Made by a program: the position numbers and the translations under genes
NCBI RefSeq assembly: GCF_017983445.1
Contig: NZ_JAGOBJ010000001.1
Span: forward strand, 251,632-315,631
Direction of reading: 5' to 3'
Origin: Halomonas sp.
GTDB lineage: Bacteria > Pseudomonadota > Gammaproteobacteria > Pseudomonadales > Halomonadaceae
Length of the DNA stretch: 64,000 nt
The notes under the pieces: generated by a model
The model's input: the letters and a program-made list of their open reading frames with translations, nothing else
Database searches by the model: none
Told to the model about the DNA's origin: nothing
In this document: piece after piece, positions 17,321 through 26,531 of the stretch
Layout: every line of letters begins with the position of its first letter
How positions within the stretch are numbered: position 1 is the stretch's first letter

Positions 17321-18550
17321 CTAACCAAAAAACCAGTAGCAAACGCCGATGGCTGTAAGGATACCCGCAGCATCGGCGATCAATGCACACCCCAATCCAT
17401 GACGAATACGGCTGATTCCCACTGCGCCAAAATAGACCGCCAGCACGTAAAAGGTGGTTTCGGTGCTGCCCTGTAGCGTGGCCGCCAACAGCCCTGGGAA
17501 GCTGTCCACGCCAAAGTTGTTCATGGTTTCAATCATCATTGCCCGTGCGCCGCCGCCGGAAAGCGGTTTGATAAACGCGGTAGGCAATGCATCCACAAAG
17601 CGCGTGTCCCATCCAAACCCGTCTACCAGCCAGCGCACGCCGGTAAGTCCTGCATCCAGAACGCCGCTGGCGCGCAAGACGCCTACGGCTACCAACATGG
17701 CGATCAGGTAAGGCAGCAGGGTGATGGTAAAGCTCACCCCTTCCTTGGCACCTTCGATAAAGGCGTCGTATACCTTGACGCCCCGCAAGGCGCCCACCAC
17801 CAAAAACATGATGACAATGCCGAATAGCGTCAGATTGCCTACCAGGGTAGAAGCCGCCGCCAGCGCCTCGGCGGAAAGACCGGCCAGCGTGGTAATCAGC
17901 AATCCCAAACAAAGCGCTGCCACGGCAAAATAGGCAAGCACTGCGGGGTGCCAGAGTTTTAAGCGCTGAACCAGCGCTACCGCCATCAGTCCCGCAAAGC
18001 TTGAAGCGCTGGTGGCTAATAAAATAGGCAGAAATACCAGCGTAGGGTCGGCAGCGCCTTGCTGAGCCCGGTACATGAAAATGGTGACCGGCAGCAAGGT
18101 CAACGATGAGGTGTTGAGCACTAAAAACAGAATCTGTGCGTTGCTGGCCGTATCGCGACTGGGGTTAAGTGATTGCAGCGAATGCATGGCTTTAATGCCA
18201 ATCGGCGTTGCTGCGTTGTCCAACCCCAGAATATTGGCTGCGAAGTTCATGCTGATCAGGCCCATCGCCGGGTGGCCTCGGGGCACTTCCGGCATCAGGC
18301 GGCAAAATAGCGGGTCCAGCACCCGACCTAACAGGCGAATCATGCCCGCCTTTTCGGCAATCGAGAGAAAACCCAACCAAAGCGTCATGGCGCCCAGCAG
18401 CACCAGGATGATATCCACACTCACCTTGGCCATATCGAAGAGCGACTGCACCAGGCGCGCGAAAACTTCACCATCCCCACCCACCAGCCACTGCCAGAGC
18501 GCGCCGGCAAACGCGGCCATAAAAAAGCTTAACCAGATTCCATTGAGCAT
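17321..18550 (-). CDS. Nucleoside-recognition (SpmA/SpmB-like fusion) membrane protein
   Basis: A 409-residue inner-membrane protein that joins two 'Gate'/nucleoside-recognition domains, equivalent to Bacillus spore maturation proteins SpmA (first half, with 'GHPAMGLISMNFAANILGLDNAATP') and SpmB (second half, with 'FIKPLSGGGARAMMIE' and 'TTFYVLAVYFG'). About ten membrane segments are visible. In non-sporulating bacteria these fusions are of unknown function; transport of a small solute is usually presumed. It stands alone on the minus strand and is not linked to a sporulation locus. Confidence 0.85.
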   Translation of the reverse strand: MLNGIWLSFFMAAFAGALWQWLVGGDGEVFARLVQSLFDMAKVSVDIILVLLGAMTLWLGFLSIAEKAGMIRLLGRVLDPLFCRLMPEVPRGHPAMGLISMNFAANILGLDNAATPIGIKAMHSLQSLNPSRDTASNAQILFLVLNTSSLTLLPVTIFMYRAQQGAADPTLVFLPILLATSASSFAGLMAVALVQRLKLWHPAVLAYFAVAALCLGLLITTLAGLSAEALAAASTLVGNLTLFGIVIMFLVVGALRGVKVYDAFIEGAKEGVSFTITLLPYLIAMLVAVGVLRASGVLDAGLTGVRWLVDGFGWDTRFVDALPTAFIKPLSGGGARAMMIETMNNFGVDSFPGLLAATLQGSTETTFYVLAVYFGAVGISRIRHGLGCALIADAAGILTAIGVCYWFFG

Positions 18551-18687
18551 GGCGGGCGATGATCCTCGGCAGGTAAAGAAAACGTGGCGGTCATCCTACC
18601 GAATTTGTGCCGGTGCCACAGTAGTGACTTACTGCAAGCTGGAAAGCTATCGCATACCCTGATTCAAGTCGTGATTTATCCGCGTCT

Positions 18688-18727
18688 TAAAAAAAGCCCC
18701 TGGCGTAATAAAGCGCAAGGGGCTTTG
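18688..18727 (-). terminator. Rho-independent terminator after glgB
   Basis: On the minus strand an AAGCCCCTTGCG arm pairs with CGCCAGGGGCTT (one mismatch) across an 8-base loop and runs into seven T residues. It starts about 25 bases after the glgB stop and is the only strong terminator I found in the whole glg/tre run, which supports a single long transcript ending here. Confidence 0.85.
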
Positions 18728-18751
18728 GGTCTTGATTTATAAAGGCTGGGC

Positions 18752-20989
18752 TTAAAGCGCTTCAGCGGGGCGCAGCAGCAGTACCGCCAGCGGCGGCAGG
18801 GTGAGCTTAAGGCTGGCGCTTTGGCCGTGCAGCGGGGCATCTTTTGCGGTGATGCGCCCCAGGTTGCCCATATTGGAGCCGCCATAGCATTCGGCGTCGC
18901 TGTTCAGGCACTCTTCCCAACTGCCTGCCATAGGCACGCCCAGACGATACCCTTGGCGGGGAATCGGCGTCATGTTGGCCACCACCAGCAACGGTTCGCC
19001 TGTTGTACTCCAGCGCAGCCAGGCAAATACGCTATTGGTTTCATCATTGCCTACTACCCAGGTAAACCCTTGAGGTTCGCTATCGCATTCGTGCAGTGCA
19101 GGTAGCTCTTTGTAGCAGCGATTGAGATCTCCCAGCAACCGCTGAATACCAGCGTGGCGAGGCTCAGCAAGCAGCGACCAGTCAAGCTCCCGGTCATGAT
19201 TCCACTCACGCCACTGACCAAATTCGCAGCCCATGAATAATAGCTTTTTGCCGGGCTGCGACCACATGATGGATAGATAAGCGCGCAGGTTGGCAAACTG
19301 CTGCCACTCATCACCCGGCATCTTGCCGATCAGTGACCCCTTGCCGTGTACCACCTCGTCGTGGGAAATCGGCAGTACATAATGCTCGGAAAAGGCGTAG
19401 ACCATGGGAAAGGTCATTTCATGATGCGAGTAGGCGCGATAGACCGGATCTTTAGAGATGTACTCCAACGTGTCGTGCATCCAGCCCATGTTCCACTTAT
19501 AGGCAAACCCCAGCCCCCCTTTCTCGATCGGCTGGGTGACGCCGGGCCAGGCGGTGGATTCCTCTGCGATGACCATCGCGCCGGGGACTTCTTTGGCAAT
19601 GACCTCATTAAGATGGCGTAAAAAGTCGACGGTTTCGAGATTCTCGTGGCCGCCGTGGCGGTTAGGAATCCACTCGCCTTCGTTGCGCGAGTAGTTGCGA
19701 TACAGCATCGAGGCCACGGCATCCACGCGCAGGGCGTCGATATGGAAATGCTTCAGCCAGTGCAGTGCTGAGGCCAGCATGAAACCGTGCACTTCGCGTC
19801 GGCCCAGATTGTAGATATAGGTGTTCCAGTCCTGATGAAATCCCTCGAAAGGATGCTCGTACTCATACAGCGCGGTGCCGTCAAAACGCGCCAGGCCGTG
19901 GGGGTCGGTCGGAAAGTGGGCCGGTACCCAGTCAAGTATCACGCCGAGCCCGGCGCGGTGGCACTCATCGACAAAGTAGGCGAAATCGGCCGGTGTGCCA
20001 AAGCGGGCGCTGGGGGCAAACTGGCTAAGCGGCTGGTAGCCCCAGGAGCCGCCGAAAGGGTGCTCCATGATGGGCATGAGCTCAACGTGGGTGAAGCCCA
20101 TGTCGAGCACGTAAGGGATCAGGTGCGAGGCCAGATCGCGCCAGCTGTAGAGCTCACCGTTGTCGCCGCCATGCTTGCGCCACGAGGCCGCATGCACTTC
20201 GTAGATACTGATGGGCTGTGATGCGGCATGGGCCTTTTCGCGGTTGGCGATCCACGCGTCGTCATGCCAGGTAAAGGGCGTGGTATCGGCGACTACTGAG
20301 GCGGTGCGGGGCGGTGCTTCGGTGGCAAGTGCCACTGGATCAGCGCGCAGGCCGAGGGTGCCCTGGGGCTCAAGAATCTCGTATTTATACGATTCTCCTG
20401 GCCCAAGCCGTGGCACGAACAATTCCCATACCCCGGCTGGGTGGCGCAGACGCATGACATGGCGGCGCCCATCCCAGCTGTTGAAGTTGCCGACCACCGA
20501 CACCCGTCGCGCATTGGGCGCCCAAACGGCGAAGCGCACACCTTGTATGCCTTCCACCGTCATGGGCTGCGCGCCCAGGCAGTGCCCCAGATTACGGTGG
20601 TTGCCTTCGCCCAGCAGGTAAAGATCCATTTCACCCAACAGCAGGCCGAAGCTGTAAGGGTCTTCGGTTATCTGCTCGCCATGGGGCCAGCGAATACGCA
20701 GCCGGTAAGGGGCGCCGTGAGACAGCCTGGCGGCGAATAGCCCGGGGATCTGCATGCTCGTCAGGCAGCTGCGCAAGGTATCGCTTTCACGGTCGAGGAC
20801 ATCCACGCCCACGGCGCCGGGCATAAATACCCTTAGCAAAGGGCCTTTAGCATCGCTATGCAGGCCGAGCACCGAAAAGGGGTTACGATGGGTGCCTTGT
20901 ACCAGCGCATTGGCATCGTCCTCGGTCAACCACAAGGTACGATCCACCATGAGGCTGGACGTGGGTCTGGTGTGCATAGCCTCATTCAT
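18752..20989 (-). CDS. glgB: 1,4-alpha-glucan branching enzyme GlgB
   Basis: A 745-residue GlgB with two N-terminal beta-sandwich (CBM48) domains, a GH13 catalytic barrel and a C-terminal beta domain. The catalytic nucleophile Asp is in '[17 protein letters not shown]', the acid Glu in '[11 protein letters not shown]', and the substrate His pair region is '[14 protein letters not shown]'. It cuts an alpha-1,4 chain and rejoins it by an alpha-1,6 bond, making branches in glucan built by GlgE or GlgA. Its ATG lies inside the end of the treS/mak gene (8-base overlap), so the two are translationally coupled. It is the last gene of the run. Confidence 0.96.
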   Translation of the reverse strand: MNEAMHTRPTSSLMVDRTLWLTEDDANALVQGTHRNPFSVLGLHSDAKGPLLRVFMPGAVGVDVLDRESDTLRSCLTSMQIPGLFAARLSHGAPYRLRIRWPHGEQITEDPYSFGLLLGEMDLYLLGEGNHRNLGHCLGAQPMTVEGIQGVRFAVWAPNARRVSVVGNFNSWDGRRHVMRLRHPAGVWELFVPRLGPGESYKYEILEPQGTLGLRADPVALATEAPPRTASVVADTTPFTWHDDAWIANREKAHAASQPISIYEVHAASWRKHGGDNGELYSWRDLASHLIPYVLDMGFTHVELMPIMEHPFGGSWGYQPLSQFAPSARFGTPADFAYFVDECHRAGLGVILDWVPAHFPTDPHGLARFDGTALYEYEHPFEGFHQDWNTYIYNLGRREVHGFMLASALHWLKHFHIDALRVDAVASMLYRNYSRNEGEWIPNRHGGHENLETVDFLRHLNEVIAKEVPGAMVIAEESTAWPGVTQPIEKGGLGFAYKWNMGWMHDTLEYISKDPVYRAYSHHEMTFPMVYAFSEHYVLPISHDEVVHGKGSLIGKMPGDEWQQFANLRAYLSIMWSQPGKKLLFMGCEFGQWREWNHDRELDWSLLAEPRHAGIQRLLGDLNRCYKELPALHECDSEPQGFTWVVGNDETNSVFAWLRWSTTGEPLLVVANMTPIPRQGYRLGVPMAGSWEECLNSDAECYGGSNMGNLGRITAKDAPLHGQSASLKLTLPPLAVLLLRPAEAL

Positions 20990-23900
20990 GGGGCTCTCCT
21001 GGGCTTAGTTGTTCAACAAGCGCCGCCAGACCACGCAGCGGTACACCCAGCCAAGCGGGGCGGTTGGCGGCTTCGTAGGCAATTTCGTAGGCGGTCTTTT
21101 CAAGCACGAATAGATCGACCGCGGCCGCAGCGCCGTTGGCCTTCTTCCATTCGTGAGGAAGGTCGAGCGTGGCCTGCCAATAGGCATTCAGAAATACTTG
21201 GCGTCCTCTAAGCAGATACTGCTCCACCACCTCGTGGCTCGTGCCTGTCTGGCTATCGATACCATCGCTGCCTGCGGGTTGTGCCTCTTCGATCTTGGCA
21301 TAGGCGTAGTCGAAGGAGCGCAACATGCCGGCCACATCGCGAAGCGGGCTGTCCTTGGCGCGCCGCTCATCGAGGGGGCGAGCAGGCTCGCCTTCGAAAT
21401 CGATGATATACGCATCGTCATGCGCCACCAGGACCTGACCAAGGTGCAGGTCGCCATGGATACGCGAGATAAGGCTACCTTCGGCAAGCTCTGCCATGTA
21501 CTCGATGGAGGCCAGCAAAGTATCGCGCTGCGCCAGAACGTCTGAGGCAATCTGCTGTTCGGCTTCATCGGCGGCACTCATATGACGTTCAAGCAGCGCC
21601 AGCGCTTCTTCAACGCGCTGACTCACACGCTGTTTCCAGTGCGCGACATGGCTGGGGCCGGCGACTTCGGTCATGAAGGCTGGGTCGTTACCGGGCATTG
21701 CCAGCACCATGTGCAGCTCGCCCAGCCGCTGTCCAAGAGTGGCAGCAAATGCTTCCAACTCTTCGAACGCGCCGTAATGGCCTTCGTCGCGGGCGAACTC
21801 ACGCCCTTGATGGTCGTCTGCAAGCGCCTCACGAATCGCGCGCTCGAGCGTGGTGCGGGTCCATGACCAGGCATCGCCCTGGTTATCGATAAAGCCCTGC
21901 AGAATCATCAGAGTCTGCGGCGTACCCTGCTCATCGACCTGGGTCACTTCCCCCAGCAGCGGCGCGGTATTGAGAAAGCCCCGCTCCGTCAGGTAACGCC
22001 CAATTTCTGCTTCCGGATGAACGCCTGACTCCAAGCGACGAAACAGCTTGAGCACCAACTGATGGTTGATCACCACCGAACTATTGGACTGCTCAGCCCC
22101 CTGCTGCGCAATGTCGGGATGCTCAGGTAGCGACATCTCGACGAGCTCAGGGGTAGGCATAAAGTGGATAGCGCCTTTCGAGCCGGGTAGCACGACTGCC
22201 TGACGCATGGCGTCAAGAATGGCCAGGGTAAAGGCATCCAGAGTAAGCGCATCGGTAAGCAGGCCTACTTCATGGAAGCGGCGAACCCGGGCCATGGCAA
22301 GCTGCTGGGCAAGCGGGCTGCCCTGCTCATCTTCACCCAGAAATGTCAGGGGTAACTGGTAGCGCTCGCTGCCTTGGGCATGGGTGATTTCCAGCTCGCT
22401 TAATAGCAAGGTATGGCCGCTATGCTCAAGGCTTGCCAGCGAATGTAAGCGGATATTCTCGATACGCGCCTGCTTGGCTGCGAACCAGCGCCGTTTGGTC
22501 AGATAGTGCGGCAATGTCTCACGTTCGAGCAGCTGCCTTGATGAGCCTTCAAAAATCTCTTCAAGGCGCTTCTTGATAATCAGAGTAACGAAATCCGGCA
22601 TCGGCTCGGGTACCGGCGTATGCCACGCTGGCATGGCAGTTGCCGGGGCCAGCAGAAACCAGAAAAAACCGTAAGGCGCAAGCGTCAGCAGGTAGGGCAG
22701 GGTGCCCACGGGCGGAAAGGCGCTGCCGCCGACCATTTCCACCGGCACCTTGCCTGCGAATGCTGAAAGGTCAAGTTCCACCGCCTGTGCCGTACGGGAC
22801 ACGTTGGCCACGCACAAAAGTGTTTCCGTCTCACCATTGTCGAGGGTCATTTCGCGCAGGTAAGCCAGAATATGCCGGTTGGCCGGGTAAAGTGGCCGCA
22901 TGGTGCCGCGGCTAAAGGCGCGGTGCTGGCTGCGTACGGCGAGCAGCCGACGCTGGTTATTGAGCAGCGAGTGCGGGTCGCGCACCTGCGCTTCGACATT
23001 GACCGTCTGGTAGCCGTATAGCGGGTCCATGACCGGGGGCAGAACCAGACTCGCCGGATCGGCGCGGGAGAAGCCGCCGTTACGGTCGACCGACCACTGC
23101 ATGGGCGTGCGCACACCGTCACGGTCGCCAAGGTAAATATTGTCACCCATGCCGATCTCGTCGCCGTAATACAGTACCGGCGTGCCCGGCATGGAAAGCA
23201 GCAGGCTGTTGAGTAGCTCCACTCTGCGTCGGTCACGCTCAAGAAGCGGTGCCAGGCGCCTACGAATGCCCAGATTGATGCGCGCGCGGCGATCGGCAGC
23301 ATAGTGGTTCCACAGATAGTCGCGCTCCTTGTCGGTGACCATTTCAAGCGTCAGCTCATCGTGGTTACGCAGGAAGATCGCCCACTGACAGGTGGCGGGA
23401 ATTTCCGGCGTCTGGCGCAGAATATCGGTAATTGGGAAACGGTCCTCCTGGGCGAGCGCCATGTACATGCGTGGCATCAGGGGGAAGTGGAACGCCATGT
23501 GGCACTCGTCGCCATCGCCGAAGTAGGGCCGGGTATCTTCGGGCCACTGGTTGGCTTCGGCGAGCAGCATGCGATCCGGGTAGCGCTCATCGAGCACCGC
23601 ACGGATCTTCTTGAGTACCACATGAGTTTCGGGCAGGTTCTCGTTGTTGGTGCCTTCGCGCTCGACCAGGTAAGGAATCGCATCCAGGCGCAGGCCGTCG
23701 ACGCCCATATCGAACCAGTACTCCATGACTTTGATGATTTCATCGAGCACCACGGGGTTATCAAAGTTGAGATCTGGCTGGTGCGAGTAGAAACGGTGCC
23801 AGAAGTAGGCGCCCGCTATCGGGTCCCAGGTCCAGTTGGAGGATTCGGTATCCAGGAAAATGATGCGCGTGCCGGTGTACGCCTGGTCGGTGTCTGACCA

Positions 23901-24335
23901 GACATAAAAATCCCGCTCCGGTGAGCCGGGAGGCGCTTGGCGCGCACGCTGAAACCACTCGTGCTGGTCGGAAGTATGGTTGATGACCAGTTCAGTGATC
24001 ACCCTTAAGCCGCGCTGGTGCGCTTCCTTGATAAAGCGTTTGGCATCATCGAGCGTGCCATAATCAGGGCTGACGCCGGTGTATTGGGCAATATCGTAGC
24101 CATCGTCGCGGCGCGGCGATGGGTAGAAGGGTAGTATCCAGATCGTGTTCACGCCCAGACTGACGATATAGTCTAGCTTCTGGATCAGGCCTGCAAAATC
24201 GCCGATGCCGTCATCGTTGGCATCGAAGAACGACTTAACATGTACCTGGTAAATCACTGCGTCCTTGTACCAGAGAGGATCATCGAGAAAATTCATGGCC
24301 TCGACGGCGTGAGTTTTGCTGCTGGCATCCATCAT
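20982..24335 (-). CDS. treS: Trehalose synthase-maltokinase fusion (TreS/Mak)
   Basis: A 1117-residue two-domain enzyme. The N-terminal GH13 part (about residues 20-560) is trehalose synthase, interconverting trehalose and maltose, with nucleophile Asp in '[10 protein letters not shown]' and acid Glu in '[11 protein letters not shown]'. The C-terminal part (about 600-1110) is maltokinase (Pep2), with kinase motifs '[13 protein letters not shown]' and '[16 protein letters not shown]'; it phosphorylates maltose to maltose 1-phosphate, the donor used by GlgE. The start at 24335 is preferred over the longer open frame because a GGGAG site precedes it and the longer version adds only basic, unrelated residues. 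glgE lies upstream by 98 bases and glgB overlaps downstream. Confidence 0.95.
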   Translation of the reverse strand: MMDASSKTHAVEAMNFLDDPLWYKDAVIYQVHVKSFFDANDDGIGDFAGLIQKLDYIVSLGVNTIWILPFYPSPRRDDGYDIAQYTGVSPDYGTLDDAKRFIKEAHQRGLRVITELVINHTSDQHEWFQRARQAPPGSPERDFYVWSDTDQAYTGTRIIFLDTESSNWTWDPIAGAYFWHRFYSHQPDLNFDNPVVLDEIIKVMEYWFDMGVDGLRLDAIPYLVEREGTNNENLPETHVVLKKIRAVLDERYPDRMLLAEANQWPEDTRPYFGDGDECHMAFHFPLMPRMYMALAQEDRFPITDILRQTPEIPATCQWAIFLRNHDELTLEMVTDKERDYLWNHYAADRRARINLGIRRRLAPLLERDRRRVELLNSLLLSMPGTPVLYYGDEIGMGDNIYLGDRDGVRTPMQWSVDRNGGFSRADPASLVLPPVMDPLYGYQTVNVEAQVRDPHSLLNNQRRLLAVRSQHRAFSRGTMRPLYPANRHILAYLREMTLDNGETETLLCVANVSRTAQAVELDLSAFAGKVPVEMVGGSAFPPVGTLPYLLTLAPYGFFWFLLAPATAMPAWHTPVPEPMPDFVTLIIKKRLEEIFEGSSRQLLERETLPHYLTKRRWFAAKQARIENIRLHSLASLEHSGHTLLLSELEITHAQGSERYQLPLTFLGEDEQGSPLAQQLAMARVRRFHEVGLLTDALTLDAFTLAILDAMRQAVVLPGSKGAIHFMPTPELVEMSLPEHPDIAQQGAEQSNSSVVINHQLVLKLFRRLESGVHPEAEIGRYLTERGFLNTAPLLGEVTQVDEQGTPQTLMILQGFIDNQGDAWSWTRTTLERAIREALADDHQGREFARDEGHYGAFEELEAFAATLGQRLGELHMVLAMPGNDPAFMTEVAGPSHVAHWKQRVSQRVEEALALLERHMSAADEAEQQIASDVLAQRDTLLASIEYMAELAEGSLISRIHGDLHLGQVLVAHDDAYIIDFEGEPARPLDERRAKDSPLRDVAGMLRSFDYAYAKIEEAQPAGSDGIDSQTGTSHEVVEQYLLRGRQVFLNAYWQATLDLPHEWKKANGAAAAVDLFVLEKTAYEIAYEAANRPAWLGVPLRGLAALVEQLSPGEPHE

Positions 24336-24433
24336 TGGCTTGCTCTCCCTGCTTTGATCGGTGTAACGAATCAACCGGCGGCTTCGACACAAGCGGCTCG
24401 CCGTTGAGCAACTACAAATACATTCCTAACGCA

Positions 24434-26473
24434 TTAATGAACCGGATGAATGCGCCAGACAGCGAACGGCAGGGCGGTAGGGTCAAGCCGCACCGACTGC
24501 CATTGGCCCTGCCACATCCAGCGTTTGCCACTCATCAGATCTTCCACGTGTAGCGCTGCCTCTTCGGGTAGATCGAACAGTGCCAAAGGCAACTCGAACG
24601 TGCCTTCCTGTGGCTCGAAAGGATCAAGATTGACGGCGACAAGAATGACGTTATCGAGCGTCTCGTTGGCCTTGGTAAAAAGCAGCAAACGGTCGTTGTG
24701 TATCTTGTGGAAGGTCACGCCCAGGTGGGTGTGCAGCGCCGGGTTTTCGCGCCGAATCCGGTTAAGCTGGGTAATTTCGTAGATAATATTGCCGGGCGCG
24801 CTGTAGTCACGCGGGCGAATTTCGTATTTTTCAGAGTCGAGATACTCCTCCTTGCCCGGCACCGGAGCGCCTTCGCAGAGTTCAAACCCCGAGTACATGC
24901 CCCATAAGCCTGAACCCATCGTGGCAAGTGCTGCACGAATCAGAAAACCGGCCCGCCCCGAGGACTGTAGAAAGTAAGGGTTGATATCCGGTGTGTTGAC
25001 GAAGAAGTTGGGCCGGTAACCATCGCGCAGCGGCGCCTCGTTCAATTGAGTGAAATATTCCGTCAGCTCGGCCTTGGTATGACGCCAGGTGAAGTAGGTA
25101 TAGCTCTGGGTAAACCCCAGCTTGCCCAGGCGCAGCATCATGGGGGGGCGAGTGAATGCTTCGGCCAGAAAGATCACATCCGGGTCGCGTCTGCGAATAT
25201 CACCAATCAACCACTCCCAGAAGGGCAGTGGCTTGGTGTGCGGGTTATCCACGCGAAAGATATTCACCCCTTCATCGACCCAGCCCTGAACCACATCGCG
25301 AAGCTCTACCCACAATTCAGGAATAGAATCCTTGGCGTAGAAATCGACGTTGACGATGTCCTGATACTTCTTGGGGGGGTTCTCGGCGTAGCGAATCGAG
25401 CCATCGGGCCGCCAAGAGAACCAGCCGGGATGCTCTTTGAGCCACGGATGATCTGGCGAACACTGGATGGCGAAATCAAGCGCTATCTCAAGGCCATGCT
25501 CACCAGCAACATGCACCAGCTCGCGAAAATCCTCGCGGGTGCCAAGTGCCGGGTGAATGGCTTCGTGACCGCCTTCATCGCTGCCAATTGCGTAGGGGCT
25601 GCCGGGATCGTCTGGCCCGGCTTCCAGGCTGTTGTTGGGCCCTTTGCGATGCTTGCGGCCGATGGGATGAATGGGCGGGAAATACAGCACGTCAAAGCCC
25701 ATGTCTCGGATCATGGGCAGCCGCCTGTGAACGTCCTTGAACGTGCCGTGCTGGTTGGGGTCATCGGTTTCCGAACGGGGGAACAGCTCATACCAGCTGG
25801 CAAAGCGTGCCTTGAGCCGTTCTACATCCAGTGGGTAAATAATGTCGCTTTGCGTAAGGTGCGGACGTGAGTCCGCTTCGTGCATCAAATGGGCCGTCTC
25901 GCTATCCAGCAGAAGCGCGACGCGCTCGCCCTCCTGGGAGAGCTGCTGAAGCTTTTCATGAAGGCTGACCAGTGCCTCGTTGAGCGCTGCATTATGGTTT
26001 TTAGAGGCGTGCGCAGCGGCACTTTCGATAAGCTGCCTGCCTTCTTCAAGCTCAAGACCGATGGGAACGCCTGCCTGGTGCTTCTTGGAAAGCTCGTAAC
26101 GGTAGGTGGCGTAAACATCCCACCAGGCTTCGATACTAAACGTGTGACGGCCTACGCGCGTTGGTGTGAAGCTGGATTCCCAAACATCCAGCCCCAAAGG
26201 CTTGGCTGGTTGCATGGGCACGCGCTGCTCACGTCCCTCATCATCTTGCCAGCACACGGCTGCTGCCAGCACATCGTGACCATCGGCGAAAATCGTCGCC
26301 TTGACCTGCACCGGCTCATTAACCACTGTCTTGGCCGCAAAGCGTCCGTGATCGAGAGCGGGCATGACGGATTCAATCGCAATGCGTGAAGCCTGAACAG
26401 CTGCAAGAACAGCGCTCTCTTCCTGCTCTTGCGCCGGTAATGAGCGTGAGTCTGGAGTGGCGGATGAACTCAT
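24434..26473 (-). CDS. glgE: Alpha-1,4-glucan:maltose-1-phosphate maltosyltransferase GlgE
   Basis: A 679-residue GH13 subfamily 3 enzyme of normal length. It has the N-terminal accessory domain, the maltosyl-transfer nucleophile Asp in 'FRVDNPHTKPLPFWEWL', the acid Glu in 'VIFLAEAFTRP', and the GlgE-specific 'VLYFPPIHPIGRKHRKG' stretch. It extends alpha-1,4-glucan by adding maltose from maltose 1-phosphate. An AAGGAG site stands 6 bases before the ATG. The donor is made by the adjacent treS/mak gene, and the product is branched by GlgB, so the three form the classical GlgE pathway. Confidence 0.96.
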   Translation of the reverse strand: MSSSATPDSRSLPAQEQEESAVLAAVQASRIAIESVMPALDHGRFAAKTVVNEPVQVKATIFADGHDVLAAAVCWQDDEGREQRVPMQPAKPLGLDVWESSFTPTRVGRHTFSIEAWWDVYATYRYELSKKHQAGVPIGLELEEGRQLIESAAAHASKNHNAALNEALVSLHEKLQQLSQEGERVALLLDSETAHLMHEADSRPHLTQSDIIYPLDVERLKARFASWYELFPRSETDDPNQHGTFKDVHRRLPMIRDMGFDVLYFPPIHPIGRKHRKGPNNSLEAGPDDPGSPYAIGSDEGGHEAIHPALGTREDFRELVHVAGEHGLEIALDFAIQCSPDHPWLKEHPGWFSWRPDGSIRYAENPPKKYQDIVNVDFYAKDSIPELWVELRDVVQGWVDEGVNIFRVDNPHTKPLPFWEWLIGDIRRRDPDVIFLAEAFTRPPMMLRLGKLGFTQSYTYFTWRHTKAELTEYFTQLNEAPLRDGYRPNFFVNTPDINPYFLQSSGRAGFLIRAALATMGSGLWGMYSGFELCEGAPVPGKEEYLDSEKYEIRPRDYSAPGNIIYEITQLNRIRRENPALHTHLGVTFHKIHNDRLLLFTKANETLDNVILVAVNLDPFEPQEGTFELPLALFDLPEEAALHVEDLMSGKRWMWQGQWQSVRLDPTALPFAVWRIHPVH

Positions 26474-26531
26474 TGCATGCTTCTCCTTGCAGCGCAGAGA
26501 TGACCATGACCATCTCCGCGCCGTCTAATGG